A stretch of DNA of 64,000 nucleotides from Clostridium sp. CF012 (GTDB lineage Bacteria > Bacillota > Clostridia > Clostridiales > Clostridiaceae). Position numbers and translations under genes: made by a program. The DNA lies in contig NZ_JAHLEF010000014.1 of NCBI RefSeq assembly GCF_018861755.1, positions 45,204 through 109,203 on the forward strand, in the 5' to 3' direction. The notes under the pieces were generated by a model that saw only the letters and a program-made list of their open reading frames with translations, was not told the origin of the DNA and ran no database searches. Positions 1 to 9,136 of the stretch are shown here, piece by piece (position 1 is the first letter of the stretch; each line of letters starts with the position of its first letter).

Positions 1-2888
1 ATTTCACAGCTACTTAAAAATTGATAAATTTGTTTGGTATCAAAACGTCGATTATATTTTGAAGACTTAAAATTACTTATAAAATCAATAACAATTCTTT
101 TAGGAACATCTTTTAATGCATAATGGTTACCTTGACTTTCTAATCTATCTAATTTTACACTGCTGCCCCTCGCATTTTTTATTAACAAATGCACCAATTG
201 AACATTTTTGGAGTTTTGTAGTAAATCATTTATTAAATATGGTGTTTCAAAAACGTCACCAAAATAACTCATATATTCAGTTTTATCTGCTGCTATCCTC
301 ATTTTATTTGCAGCTGTTATGCGTAATTCTTTGCTATCATTACGTACTCTTACACCAAATTCTCTTGGGGTTCTCTTGCATTCTCTCATTACCTCCAAAT
401 CCTCTTTTAATAACTCAGTAGCTTCTGATATTTCAGTATACCAATCAGCTGACTTTTTACTTGTCCAAATCCTAAATAAAAAGTCATAATTTTTACGATA
501 ACCAAACCATCTTCCCATCTGCATAAGCACATCATAGGTTGATGTGTTTCTATAAAAATAACTTATAATTAAACCTTCAAGAGTTAACCCTCTAGATAAG
601 GATAGACCACCAATGGCAATTATTCTCAAACCCGGATTACTTTCATATTCCAGCTTGTCTGACCCTTTAGAACTATTAATAACTTTTATTTGTATATTTT
701 CTACAGATGTAAAGAGCTTTTCTACAATTTGATCCCATGTGAATTCTATTCCTTCATAATTTTTTTTCCATTGAGTATATATTGCATTCAAAATTGGTAT
801 TTTCTTATTTTTCCCCAAATCATGAGATAAATCAAATTTTATTTTGTTATACGCTTCTTCATAAATTTGTTCAACATTTTCTTTCACGTATTGTTGAACG
901 TCAACAAATCTAGAAATATTTATCATCATTGTTCTAGGCTTATCTAAATCATGTCTTAAGTCTCTAATAGCATTCACCAAAAAAAAAGTATATATTGAAT
1001 CAGTTAAGCTTTTAGGTAACGTTCCCTTCCAATTTTTTTTATGCTTATAATAAAATAAATCTTTATCCCTATCTTTGTAAAAGCTATTTTGATCCCCTAT
1101 ATAGTTTGATGAGGCAGACCCCTCCTGTACAAATGAGGTAGCTGTAACTTCTACGTAGTTAGCTGTAAACCCTATATAGGTAGCCTGCCAAAATACATCT
1201 ACTAATTGTAGAATTAATTTGTTGATTTTAGTTGGATTTTCTTCTTGTTCAATTGCAATTACTCTTAAATCTGAATTATTTACATAATCCGAATTGTCTG
1301 ACCCTTTAGAACTATTAATAACTTTTATTTGTATATTTTCTATAGATGTAAAGAGCAAATCTACAATTTGATCCCATGTAAATTCTAACCCCTCATAATT
1401 TATTTTCCATTGAGTATATATTGCATTTAAGATTGGGATTTTCTTATTTTTTTCCAAATCATGTGATAAATCAAATTTTATTTTGTTATATGCTTCTGTA
1501 TAAATAGATTCAACATTTTCTTTCACATATTGTTGAATATCATTAACGTGTGAAATATTTATCATCATTCTTCTAGGCTTATCTAAATCATGTCTTAAAT
1601 CTCTAATAGCATTTGCCAAAAGGAAAGTATATATGGAATCCTTTAGATTCTTAGGCAACGTTCCATTCCATTTTCTTTTTATATTTTTACAATTAAATAA
1701 ATCATTATCAACATTAGATCCAGCATCTTCGATATACTTTAAAGCTTTTCTGTATTTTCCACCTTCGTAAAATATCTTTTGAGCCCCAATATAGTTTGAT
1801 GGAGTAGGCAAACTATATATAAAATCATTAGGAAACAAATCGTCATTCAACATGTCTTCTGTAGTTTCTGGATTAATAAAAACATTTGCAAAAGGTGTTG
1901 CTGTAAAGCCTACGTATGAAGCTTGCCAAAATACATCTACTAACTTACGAATTAATTCGTTAATTTTAGTAGGATTTTCTTCTGGCTTGTTTGTATTAAT
2001 CGATGCATTATCTGCCTCATCATCAATTAGGAGCATTGGGTAATGAATTTTCTTAGTTATTGGATCAGCATTAAGATTGTATAACCACTGGTATAATCTT
2101 TTAAGTACAGTTGTATTTTTCTTTATTACACATACAACAACCTTATTGCTTTCTAACGAAGTTGTTATTTTGTTCATATTTCCAACAAAATCATACTCTC
2201 TTGATGTCATCGCAGTAACAGAGAGTGATTTACCATCTTTACCAACCCCTATTCGAGATGTTTGAGCTCCATCATTACAACGTGAAATATCAAATCCTAC
2301 AAACCCTTCTTCAACACGCTTTTGTGTTTGATTTCTCAATGTTTCAATTGTTCCCGTCAACAAAATAATAACCTTGTATCCTGCATCAGCTGCTTTACAT
2401 ACCATACCAATATATGTCGAAGTCTTACCAGATTGAACATCCCCAATAATAAGTCCTCTACGAAAAAATTTAGCCTCGCTTTGAGGATCTCCAAGGTAAT
2501 TCATCAACTTAATTAATGTAGTTTGATCTAGTTTATTTACATCATTAAGTCCTAAATGTTGATCTTCGAGCAAATATTTTCTATATCTACTCCAAAAAAA
2601 CGGGTCCAATGCACCTTCTTCTTTCAATTTTTCTGAATACCATTCATAGTGATCATAATCATTTGTAATGCTCGTCCCATTACTATGCTTTGTTTGGCAC
2701 AAATACTCAGCCTCTGATTTTACCTTTTTAGCTTCAACCTCATTAAATCTATACTTAGAAACTTCAATAATCATAGCAATACTCTTCTGAAGTTGTTGTT
2801 CATCAACATCATCAGAACTTCTAGTTATATTGTACAAATGTTCAATCGCTTCAACACATTTCATGATTTCAATATTGTTAATTTCCAC
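1..2888 (-). CDS. Z1-domain superfamily II helicase-like ATPase, 3' end beyond window, internally duplicated
   Basis: The frame is open from 2888 to the window edge (about 960 residues, partial). Walker A is GDVQSGKT and the Walker B-like motif is LLIDDEAD; GFTATPFANVF and MQMGRWFGYR follow, matching the Z1 family (PF10593) of bacterial defence loci. I chose GTG at 2888, which overlaps the upstream ATPase gene by 11 bases, because a GGGGG ribosome site lies 9 bases before it; ATG at 2864 is the alternative. The stretch from EENPTKIN to the end of LRVIAI occurs twice in tandem, in frame. The second copy has lost the TATPFAN motif. Z1 proteins are known from operons with MORC/MutL-like ATPases, methylases and nucleases (Iyer, Abhishek and Aravind 2008). 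The remaining C-terminus and any nuclease gene lie outside. Confidence 0.88.
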   Translation of the reverse strand, partial: MEINNIEIMKCVEAIEHLYNITRSSDDVDEQQLQKSIAMIIEVSKYRFNEVEAKKVKSEAEYLCQTKHSNGTSITNDYDHYEWYSEKLKEEGALDPFFWSRYRKYLLEDQHLGLNDVNKLDQTTLIKLMNYLGDPQSEAKFFRRGLIIGDVQSGKTSTYIGMVCKAADAGYKVIILLTGTIETLRNQTQKRVEEGFVGFDISRCNDGAQTSRIGVGKDGKSLSVTAMTSREYDFVGNMNKITTSLESNKVVVCVIKKNTTVLKRLYQWLYNLNADPITKKIHYPMLLIDDEADNASINTNKPEENPTKINELIRKLVDVFWQASYVGFTATPFANVFINPETTEDMLNDDLFPNDFIYSLPTPSNYIGAQKIFYEGGKYRKALKYIEDAGSNVDNDLFNCKNIKRKWNGTLPKNLKDSIYTFLLANAIRDLRHDLDKPRRMMINISHVNDIQQYVKENVESIYTEAYNKIKFDLSHDLEKNKKIPILNAIYTQWKINYEGLEFTWDQIVDLLFTSIENIQIKVINSSKGSDNSDYVNNSDLRVIAIEQEENPTKINKLILQLVDVFWQATYIGFTANYVEVTATSFVQEGSASSNYIGDQNSFYKDRDKDLFYYKHKKNWKGTLPKSLTDSIYTFFLVNAIRDLRHDLDKPRTMMINISRFVDVQQYVKENVEQIYEEAYNKIKFDLSHDLGKNKKIPILNAIYTQWKKNYEGIEFTWDQIVEKLFTSVENIQIKVINSSKGSDKLEYESNPGLRIIAIGGLSLSRGLTLEGLIISYFYRNTSTYDVLMQMGRWFGYRKNYDFLFRIWTSKKSADWYTEISEATELLKEDLEVMRECKRTPREFGVRVRNDSKELRITAANKMRIAADKTEYMSYFGDVFETPYLINDLLQNSKNVQLVHLLIKNARGSSVKLDRLESQGNHYALKDVPKRIVIDFISNFKSSKYNRRFDTKQIYQFLSSCE
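601..1985 (-). repeat. Diverged in-frame tandem duplication inside the Z1 gene
   Basis: Bases near 1201-1250 and 1941-1985 both encode ENPTKIN, and bases near 661-720 and 1299-1358 are almost the same. The unit is about 640-740 bases. Both copies encode NAIRDLRHDLDKPR, NKIKFDLSHDL and KKIPILNAIYTQWK. Copy 1 keeps TATPFAN. Copy 2 has FTANYVEVTATSF there and lacks about 40 residues that follow in copy 1. I checked the frame codon by codon through the junction near 1250 and found no stop. Confidence 0.85.
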
Positions 2889-4377
2889 TTTTATATTCCC
2901 CCTGTAGTTTTTCTTTTAATTGAGAATACTTACAAAACGGTTCTGAAATAAATATTTTATCAATGATGTTATTTAAATCTAAATTACCCATTTTAAAACT
3001 CATTTTAATTAAGAATCGTGCTTTATCACACACATCACTCAAACGATCTGTCTCAGTCTCATCGGCTATCTTATTCCCTGACATATCTATATAGATTTGT
3101 TGATATGGCAAAGTATTTTCCAACTCTTCAAGTATCATTTCAAATCTATTCAATATGTCATCATTAATATCTGCATCTTTTAAAAAATCGAAGATTCTGG
3201 ATGTCCTATTTATTTTACAAATATATTTTTCATTTCTAACCTTTATTCTATCCCAAACATAGTCCAAGTCTTCATTAACATTCTGTATCCGTCCACGGTA
3301 TACTTGTGAATTAATGGCAATATCCATAGCTTCATCTACAGCCCTTTTAAGTTGTGCCCTAATTATTTTCGGAATAGTAGCCTTTTGTTTTTTTATATCA
3401 ATTCCCCAAATGTCATCTAAAGTGTTTGGGATATCAACTTTTATACGAGCATTTTTTGTTAACTCATTCTTTGGTAATCCAAACCAAGTGCCCCATACTA
3501 TTAATCTCTCGTTTCTATATATATAATACCCTTGCTTAGTTCTATAATTTTGTACTCCTCCGATTTTCTTATAATCATCTTTATCCATATCCTTCTGGAA
3601 AGGAAGAACATATGGACTTACAATTATATATCTTTCTATTCCATTTGAATCTTCAATTGGAATTCCTATTTCTTTTCTAGGATTAGTTTTTTTGTGTTTT
3701 TCCAAGAAAGGATCCAATCCAACAATTATAAAATTATTTATTTTAATTGTTACTCGCTTTTGCTTTTCAGAATTTATGAATCTATGAAAAATAAGTGATA
3801 GATATTCTGCAGTACGTTCTTTATAACTGTCCAATGTAGTGAAAACATCACCTGTCGATTTTTCTATAACATCAAATTTTTGCCAAAGAACCACAGTTCC
3901 ACTTTCCAATTCATTCAGTCTATCAACTTCTCTTATATTACTAATTTCTTCTTCATCTAATTCTTGAATTATCCAGTCCATTTGGGATTTAACAAAATCT
4001 ATATCCCAAACATATGCAGAAATAATCCCATTACATTTACTTGCAACAGTCAAATTTTTACATTGAGATAATGAGGCTGATTTTAGTCCTAAACCAAAAC
4101 GACCAAGGTCATATTCACTCCTATTTCCTTCATTTATATTACATCCATATTTCATTGCATTATACAATTCCGAATTTGTCATACCTTTTCCGTCATCACA
4201 AATTGCTACATAGCAATCCTGTGGATCAACAGGAAAAACTAGTTGTATATTTCTCGAATGCGCAGTCAAGCTATTATCTAAAACATCCGCAATTGCAGAT
4301 TCAAATGAATACCCCATTGCTCGCATAGATTCCATAAGGACATTTGCCTCAGGTGGATTTTTTTTGTAAGTTGCCAC
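2878..4377 (-). CDS. MORC/MutL-like GHKL ATPase of a Z1-type defence locus
   Basis: This 499-residue protein has the GHKL ATP-binding motifs in order: IADVLDNS (residues about 29-36, catalytic E/D and Mg-binding N), ICDDGKGM (about 60) and GRFGLGLKS (about 92). The rest is alpha/beta with no visible nuclease motif. MORC-like ATPases of this type are established partners of Z1 helicases in restriction-like loci, where they probably act as ATP-driven clamps. Translation starts at GTG 4377, with AGGAGG 8 bases upstream. The Z1 gene begins inside its 3' end, so the two are translationally coupled. The adjacent 4378-4976 region is non-coding. Confidence 0.9.
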   Translation of the reverse strand: MATYKKNPPEANVLMESMRAMGYSFESAIADVLDNSLTAHSRNIQLVFPVDPQDCYVAICDDGKGMTNSELYNAMKYGCNINEGNRSEYDLGRFGLGLKSASLSQCKNLTVASKCNGIISAYVWDIDFVKSQMDWIIQELDEEEISNIREVDRLNELESGTVVLWQKFDVIEKSTGDVFTTLDSYKERTAEYLSLIFHRFINSEKQKRVTIKINNFIIVGLDPFLEKHKKTNPRKEIGIPIEDSNGIERYIIVSPYVLPFQKDMDKDDYKKIGGVQNYRTKQGYYIYRNERLIVWGTWFGLPKNELTKNARIKVDIPNTLDDIWGIDIKKQKATIPKIIRAQLKRAVDEAMDIAINSQVYRGRIQNVNEDLDYVWDRIKVRNEKYICKINRTSRIFDFLKDADINDDILNRFEMILEELENTLPYQQIYIDMSGNKIADETETDRLSDVCDKARFLIKMSFKMGNLDLNNIIDKIFISEPFCKYSQLKEKLQGEYKSGN

Positions 4378-4651
4378 GACCCGAACCTCCTCTATTGGTA
4401 TATAAGTAAAAATTTAGTTTTTATCCCCGTAATCTACTAGCTTACTACAGTTGGTTAATACCATTTTTATAAAAAATTATATTTTATTATTACTCTTTCT
4501 TATACTTTAATTATACACCATATAAAGATTTATTACATATTATATCATTTTTCGAACTAAACTAAATTCACTATCATGAATTAGTTATATTTCTGTCCAT
4601 ATACATATATCACTAATTCAAGTTAACAAAACATCATCATTATTATACATT
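4378..4651. other. Non-coding promoter-side spacer upstream of the MORC-like gene
   Basis: No open frame with a ribosome site is visible. The stretch is very AT-rich and should hold the promoter of the ATPase-Z1 pair, but I cannot fix a single convincing -35/-10 pair. Confidence 0.4.
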
Positions 4652-4840
4652 TTCGTTTAGTATTTCCCGTTTTGTCGTTTAACAGGCACCACTATCCTGT
4701 TTTTCATCTAAGAACAATACTAAAAAGGCTCTAGCATAAACTGCTAGAACCCTTAATTTTTGTTGAAAAATGACGATTTGAACCCCGGAACGGAATAACC
4801 CATTCACCTGCTTTCGAGACAGGTGAATTAATGCTCGTAG
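4652..4840 (-). pseudogene. Decayed tRNA-Ser locus copy (tRNA, terminator and downstream hairpin)
   Basis: This block aligns along its whole length to 11575-11770, the intact tRNA-Ser(CGA) gene with its terminator and downstream sequence. The anticodon arm (stem CACCTG/CAGGTG around a loop with CGA) and the T-arm core GGTTCAAATC remain. The acceptor stem, D-arm and CCA end are lost. The terminator word GGCTCTAGCATAA (4728-4740) is kept. It is a degenerate duplicate, probably left by insertion or recombination at the tRNA gene. Confidence 0.75.
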
Positions 4841-4932
4841 ATTATACTTTATATTCTCATCAGTCTATTAAATTGTATGTCTATTTAGGTTAAAATGCAT
4901 CGTACTTTCAGTACGGTTTACTTCACCAGACT

Positions 4933-4950
4933 AATCAACGCATAAGAAAA
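4933..4950. repeat. 18-bp direct repeat, left copy
   Basis: AATCAACGCATAAGAAAA is identical to 11278-11295. The two copies enclose the segment with the unrecognised genes, recombinase debris and the AIPR gene. Each lies close to a tRNA-Ser-like block, so they could be attachment-site or excision-scar sequences. Confidence 0.6.
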
Positions 4951-4976
4951 CCCACAAACCAATTTCAAGAAGGTTG

Positions 4977-5966
4977 CTATAAATCATACATATCTAAAAC
5001 ATTGTTAGTATTATTTACTATATAAGCACTATCTTTGTAATTGAGAACTAATCTCGCTTTTTTTGCATTATTGTTATATGAATAATATGCAAAAATTACT
5101 TTATCTTGGTATTCTTCTTTATAAATTTCTTTATAAAGAAATTTTTCCTCCTCATTCTTTATGAATAAAAGCACATAGTTATCACTAATTTCTTCTAAAA
5201 CCAAAGAATAAAAGTCAATAATACAATCTGCATCACCTTGCATTTCATTCATTATCTCTTTACTACAACTTTTCAGTTCGTACATATATATTTTTTTATC
5301 TGGTAATCTTAATTTTCCATAATAGTTTTCATCAGAAATAAAAGAACTTAAATAAATAATATTGCTATTTTTATAGGTATTTCTTATTAAATTATTTATC
5401 TCATCAAAACGTTTTTCTGCATATTTATATCCCATTAATGTAAACGCTATTCTGCAGTTTTTAAGTATATTTGTTAGCTCATTCTCTATTATGTAACGCT
5501 GCACCTCTTTTTCTTCTTGCTTCTTGCGATATATAAAATATTTCAATTGATATACAAATCCTCTACCTTCAACATGTTCTACTTTATACCATCTTTGCTT
5601 ATTGATGCTTATTGTGTTATGCGCTACACCATCAGCATCATAATACAGTGGAACTGGTTCACACATGTTTTCAAATAACATTCTTTTTATTTCTGATAAA
5701 GTTTCACTTTTTATACCATCAAATATACATAAATAGTCTATTGAAGTTAACATGCATAAAGCATATGGCAAACTATCATAAGCTTTATGTTGTTCATTTT
5801 TCACCTTGTTTCTAATTCTTGAGACAGCAGATATTGAAAAACCAACTACTTCAGTCATATCACTTAAATTAATACCTAAACATTTTGCTATTTCTGAAAC
5901 ACTAATTATTGTATTATATATATATTTATCGATTAAATTTTCATAATATTTTGTTTTTTCTTCCAT
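4977..5966 (-). CDS. Unrecognised 329-residue island protein with a possible N-terminal helix-turn-helix
   Basis: I do not recognise a family. Residues about 20-55 (ISVSEIAKCLGINLSDMTE then VGFSISAVSRIRNK) look like one or two helix-turn-helix units. The rest is mixed alpha/beta, rich in Tyr, Lys and Glu, with no signal peptide or membrane segment. ATG at 5966 is preferred over ATG 5981 because AAAGGTGA lies just upstream of 5966. It lies on the same strand as the defence ATPase and Z1 genes, and the decayed tRNA block separates it from them. A regulator or sensor role is only inference. Confidence 0.75.
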   Translation of the reverse strand: MEEKTKYYENLIDKYIYNTIISVSEIAKCLGINLSDMTEVVGFSISAVSRIRNKVKNEQHKAYDSLPYALCMLTSIDYLCIFDGIKSETLSEIKRMLFENMCEPVPLYYDADGVAHNTISINKQRWYKVEHVEGRGFVYQLKYFIYRKKQEEKEVQRYIIENELTNILKNCRIAFTLMGYKYAEKRFDEINNLIRNTYKNSNIIYLSSFISDENYYGKLRLPDKKIYMYELKSCSKEIMNEMQGDADCIIDFYSLVLEEISDNYVLLFIKNEEEKFLYKEIYKEEYQDKVIFAYYSYNNNAKKARLVLNYKDSAYIVNNTNNVLDMYDL

Positions 5967-6117
5967 AAAGTCACCTTTCATTTTTAATAAGCGTTAGTTA
6001 TATATTAAATATACTATATAACTAACTCTAAATATTGTCTTTTATTTAATATTTATTTAACAACTAAAAATATATATATCAATATGGATACTCATTTTGA
6101 TAACCAACTAGCTCATA

Positions 6118-6744
6118 CTAGTAATTTGGTTGCTTTATAAAATATTGCTCATTAACAGTTTGTATTGGAATCATTGGTTGTTGTGGTACAATTGGCTGTT
6201 GAGTAATCCAATATTGATTTGGATATCCAGTTCGCGCGTAACTTTGCTGTATATTTTGTGCTGAATACTCTTTTCTTATATCATAAAAGTGTTTTTCATA
6301 TATAGTTGTTTGGGTAATATCATCATATGATAATGCATTTTCCAAAGTTCTTGAAATAGGTTCTTTTACCTCGGTTAAATAATTGCAGTTATATGTTAGT
6401 TCAAAATTAGGCTGATTTTCAAAGTTATGTGCAGCTCTAGAACGTGCCCTATTAACACTTTTGCTATAATCGCTATTATATATTGCCTCATATTCTTTTT
6501 TATTATTTTCCTTAAGCGAATGCATTAACTGATTGTGTAAGCTAACTACATTTATAAAGCAACCTTCGTCAATTACAGTTTTCATAAATGAGGATGCATC
6601 ACGTTTTTTCTCATTAGTATCATACATGTAAGTATCTAATACGCCCAATAATCTGTCTTTGATGGTACTAAACTCTTCACTAATACTTTCCATGTAATTA
6701 GCCTTTGCTAATAGTTTTATAGCTTTATACTGTTTGTCGTTCAT
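6118..6744 (-). CDS. Unrecognised 208-residue protein with Pro/Gln-rich C-terminus
   Basis: Family not recognised. The first about 150 residues look helical and charged. The last 35 are low complexity (ITQQPIVPQQPMIPIQ), like a disordered tail or interaction arm. ATG 6744 has AAGGAG 9 bases upstream; the ATG at 6753 would touch the ribosome site, so I reject it. A near-consensus promoter with two similar 15-bp operators lies just upstream. The gene at 5966 follows 150 bases downstream on the same strand and may be cotranscribed. Confidence 0.72.
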   Translation of the reverse strand: MNDKQYKAIKLLAKANYMESISEEFSTIKDRLLGVLDTYMYDTNEKKRDASSFMKTVIDEGCFINVVSLHNQLMHSLKENNKKEYEAIYNSDYSKSVNRARSRAAHNFENQPNFELTYNCNYLTEVKEPISRTLENALSYDDITQTTIYEKHFYDIRKEYSAQNIQQSYARTGYPNQYWITQQPIVPQQPMIPIQTVNEQYFIKQPNY

Positions 6745-6792
6745 AAACGTCATCTCCTTTTAATTTTTTTAATCATTTTTATATTGTATTAT

Positions 6793-6879
6793 TGATTGTT
6801 TCAATCATATAACTTTTATCGAGCTATGTCAATGCCTTTTCTAATCATTTCTATAAAATTTTCATGATTATTTCAATCA
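6793..6879 (-). promoter_or_regulatory. Sigma-A promoter with two 15-bp operators
   Basis: On the minus strand TTGACA (complement 6827-6832) and TATGAT (complement 6804-6809) are separated by exactly 17 bases. The perfect inverted repeat TGATTGTTTCAATCA (6793-6807) covers the -10. A one-mismatch copy, TGATTATTTCAATCA (6865-6879), lies upstream of the -35. The layout resembles a phage-type repressor/operator control region for the 208-residue gene. Confidence 0.7.
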
Positions 6880-7022
6880 TGTATTTGCACTTTCACCCAT
6901 CCCAAAATTTAGCACAATTAAAGCCACTATAATCACCTTGAATTTTATAGCAGCTTTAATGTCTCCACAATATTTCTATGCTTATTAAGAAGTGTAGTCT
7001 TATTTGCAGATAACTTAATCTT

Positions 7023-7210
7023 CTATGCTTCATACTCCTTTAAAATAGTAAAGACCACGTTGAATATTACTTCAACGTGGTCTTTAAATATAATTACTTT
7101 ATCAACATAATTCTGAATGAACTTCTTACACTCTGGTATATTCCTCTCTGTTACAACGCCTCTGAACATTGAAAACAAGGCTTTTACCTGCTCTAGTGGA
7201 AATTTTAAAT
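7023..7210 (-). pseudogene. C-terminal remnant of a large serine recombinase
   Basis: The minus-strand reading FIQNYVDKVIIFKDHVEVIF, ending ILKEYEA, is typical of the extreme C-terminus of clostridial large serine recombinases. No catalytic domain precedes it. At 7210/7211 the homology switches to the plus strand, so this is an inversion or rearrangement junction. Confidence 0.7.
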
Positions 7211-7408
7211 GGAAGTCCAGAATCAATAATTCTTGAATCAGTAATTGAAGGAATGGACAATATTATTCAGCTAACCTAACAATCTAAGTAATGAAAGGTA
7301 TGAAAGAAACAGCATATCAAGCAAGGCATACTAGGGGTCAGCCCCCATTGGGGTATGATATAACTGAGGAAATAAAATATAAGCTAAAAGATGCGTGGAA
7401 GAGATAGT
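7211..7408 (+). pseudogene. Middle fragment of a serine recombinase, frameshifted
   Basis: The plus strand reads GSPESIILESVIEGMDNI, then stops, and after a frame change MKGMKETAYQARHTRG and QPPLGYD. These are hallmark segments that follow the resolvase domain in large serine recombinases. In-frame stops and the frameshift make it dead. It sits head to head with the C-terminal remnant on the other strand. Confidence 0.75.
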
Positions 7409-7453
7409 AAGGATTTTGTCCCTGCTATTTTATGTTAATTATTAAGATACTTT

Positions 7454-7642
7454 TTATATTAGGAATTGCTTTATATCAATAATATCTTCTATATTCCATA
7501 ATCTGTTTTCCATAACACTTACTATCATTTTTTCTATTTCATCAGCACCGTATCCCTCTTTAATTGCATATGAGGTAACCAACTCTTTAATTTTATCCTG
7601 TTTTTCCTGCGACAATAGACAAACAAATGTATTTGAATTCAT
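7454..7642 (-). CDS. Small 62-residue protein, function unknown
   Basis: The ATG at 7642 has a strong ribosome site, AGGAGGGG, 6 bases upstream. The product is acidic and predicted helical (EKQDKIKELVTSYAIKEGYG), with no membrane segment. It lies among recombinase fragments and is probably cargo of the lost mobile element. Confidence 0.6.
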   Translation of the reverse strand: MNSNTFVCLLSQEKQDKIKELVTSYAIKEGYGADEIEKMIVSVMENRLWNIEDIIDIKQFLI

Positions 7643-7829
7643 AATATACCCCTCCTATTATCTTCATTAAAATAACCTATTGGAATAATTCACTTAAAAC
7701 CCTTCTAACCTCACCATATGCAAATAAAGGTACTATTGTCTCCTTACCTGTATTTCATATCCTGTTTTTTTATATATTCACTCACCCTAACTTTTATAGA
7801 TATTACAATCTTTATTATACAGTATTATT

Positions 7830-8283
7830 ACCCTCTGAACATTGAAAACAAATTCTTAACCTGCTCTTCTGTTATCTTAGGAGCTTAACTTGTATGCTCC
7901 TTCCCAATTAAAGTAACTTCTAATTTAGTTTTCTTCTCCTTTAAGTCTACCATCTTTGTCTTAAATTCATCATAGGCAAATCCTTGTGTAATTGGGGTTA
8001 CTATATTACTAATCTGCTTATCAATGCCATCAAGCTCTTTAGCTATTATTTCTGTTGATGACTTTTCATTCTTTGATTATTCTTTGATTATTCTTTGATT
8101 ATTCTTTGATTATTATTGTATATGTTTATTAATCTTATTAACAAATACCGAAATAGCTTAATCATTTAATATGTTCCGCTCTAATTCTGATAGTACAAAT
8201 TCCTCAATGTATTCTCTACGTATCTCCTTATCATCACAATTTCTTTTTTTCAATCTACTGCCACATCTATAGGAGACATACAT
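7830..8283 (-). pseudogene. Second serine-recombinase C-terminal remnant with stops
   Basis: The minus strand reads YRCGSRLKKRNCDDKEIRRE, the zinc-ribbon and following helix of large serine recombinases, then ELERNILND with a stop. Later come AKELDGIDKQISNIV, a stop after GKEHTS, and EEQVKNLFSMFRG, the segment that opens the remnant at 7023-7210. The coding sequence is broken at several points. A 44-base tandem repeat interrupts it. Confidence 0.75.
8068..8111. repeat. Four tandem copies of an 11-bp unit
   Basis: ATTCTTTGATT occurs four times head to tail without mismatch, inside the dead recombinase. The period of 11 is not a multiple of 3, so gain or loss of one unit shifts the frame. It looks like a slippage expansion in a gene free of selection. 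Confidence 0.9.
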
Positions 8284-8313
8284 AGGCTTTTGTTATATCG
8301 GCAATTAAGGCTT

Positions 8314-8676
8314 TTAATCTATCATATAAATTATTAAATTTTGTGGTGTTAATTCCATTGGTATTATTATTGATATTGTATAATCACTATTACACATTAT
8401 TAAGGAATTAGTTAACACTTGCCCATTGCTACATACTATTTTATCCACATATTCGGCAATAACATTATCACAATCAAAGTATGTGTTTTTCTTTATTTTT
8501 TCGAAATCCTCCTGCCTCTCTACAATTATAATGTACCCTCCATTGTCTTCATATTGCTTTCTATCTGCTCCGTATTCTGTATCTAATATCCGCAATATAC
8601 CTTGGATGGTTTCTTGTCCCTCTTGTGGCATAGCTTTTAGCTTGTCCATTTCTTTCAAATATACTAATTCAATCAT
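8314..8676 (-). CDS. Phage-type hypothetical protein, 120 residues
   Basis: Starts at ATG 8676 with GGGAGG 8 bases upstream. The protein begins MIELVYLKEMDKLKAMPQEG and has an acidic middle (ILDTEYGADRK). From memory it resembles small conserved proteins of clostridial prophages and integrative elements. No catalytic motif is visible. It lies among element debris but is intact. The family function is unknown. Confidence 0.6.
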   Translation of the reverse strand: MIELVYLKEMDKLKAMPQEGQETIQGILRILDTEYGADRKQYEDNGGYIIIVERQEDFEKIKKNTYFDCDNVIAEYVDKIVCSNGQVLTNSLIMCNSDYTISIIIPMELTPQNLIIYMID

Positions 8677-8805
8677 TAACATTACCTCCCGTAAAAATAT
8701 AAAAACCACCTATCTATAATCTCCATAGACAGGTAGTTCTTTTTTATGGTATATATTTGTTAAAATAATAATACTTAATTACTCTTATATTTATTTCATT
8801 TCCTT

Positions 8806-9045
8806 ATGCCATTACCACTAGATGGTTATGAAATAAATAGTGTTGAGAATATATTAAATGCTAATTCCAATATGCCGAGATTAATAAAACATTTCTATTT
8901 TGTAGATGCTAAGTTTACCTGGTAGACAAAAGGTAAATCTTACTTATGCAGAATAGTAGACATGCTTCATATGGGGTTCGTAGATGAAGTATTGTTTGGC
9001 AGAGAAGTTCTCACCTAGTGGCCTAAATTAATTAGAACATTAGTT
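8806..9045 (+). pseudogene. Degraded coding remnant, family unknown
   Basis: One frame gives MPLPLDGYEINSVENILNAN, then a TAG after AKFTW, SYLCRIVDMLHMGFVDEV, another TAG after GREVLT, and WPKLIRTLV. Codon content looks protein-coding but two amber codons interrupt it. I do not recognise the family. Confidence 0.4.
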
Positions 9046-9066
9046 TGACTTATACTTTTAAAAATT

Positions 9067-9102
9067 AATAAAGGCATGAGAATTAATTCTCATGCCTTTA
9101 TT
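9067..9102. terminator. Perfect bidirectional terminator palindrome
   Basis: AATAAAGGCATGAGAATT (9067-9084) is followed at once by its exact complement (9085-9102). It lies 34 bases beyond the AIPR stop codon and can terminate both strands. Confidence 0.85.
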
Positions 9103-9136
9103 AATAGTATATATAAATTATTTTTTTCACATTATT

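Noticed and set aside
116..421. Plus-strand open frame in the first 500 bases
   Set aside because: It is antisense to the Z1 coding frame, whose motifs are clear.
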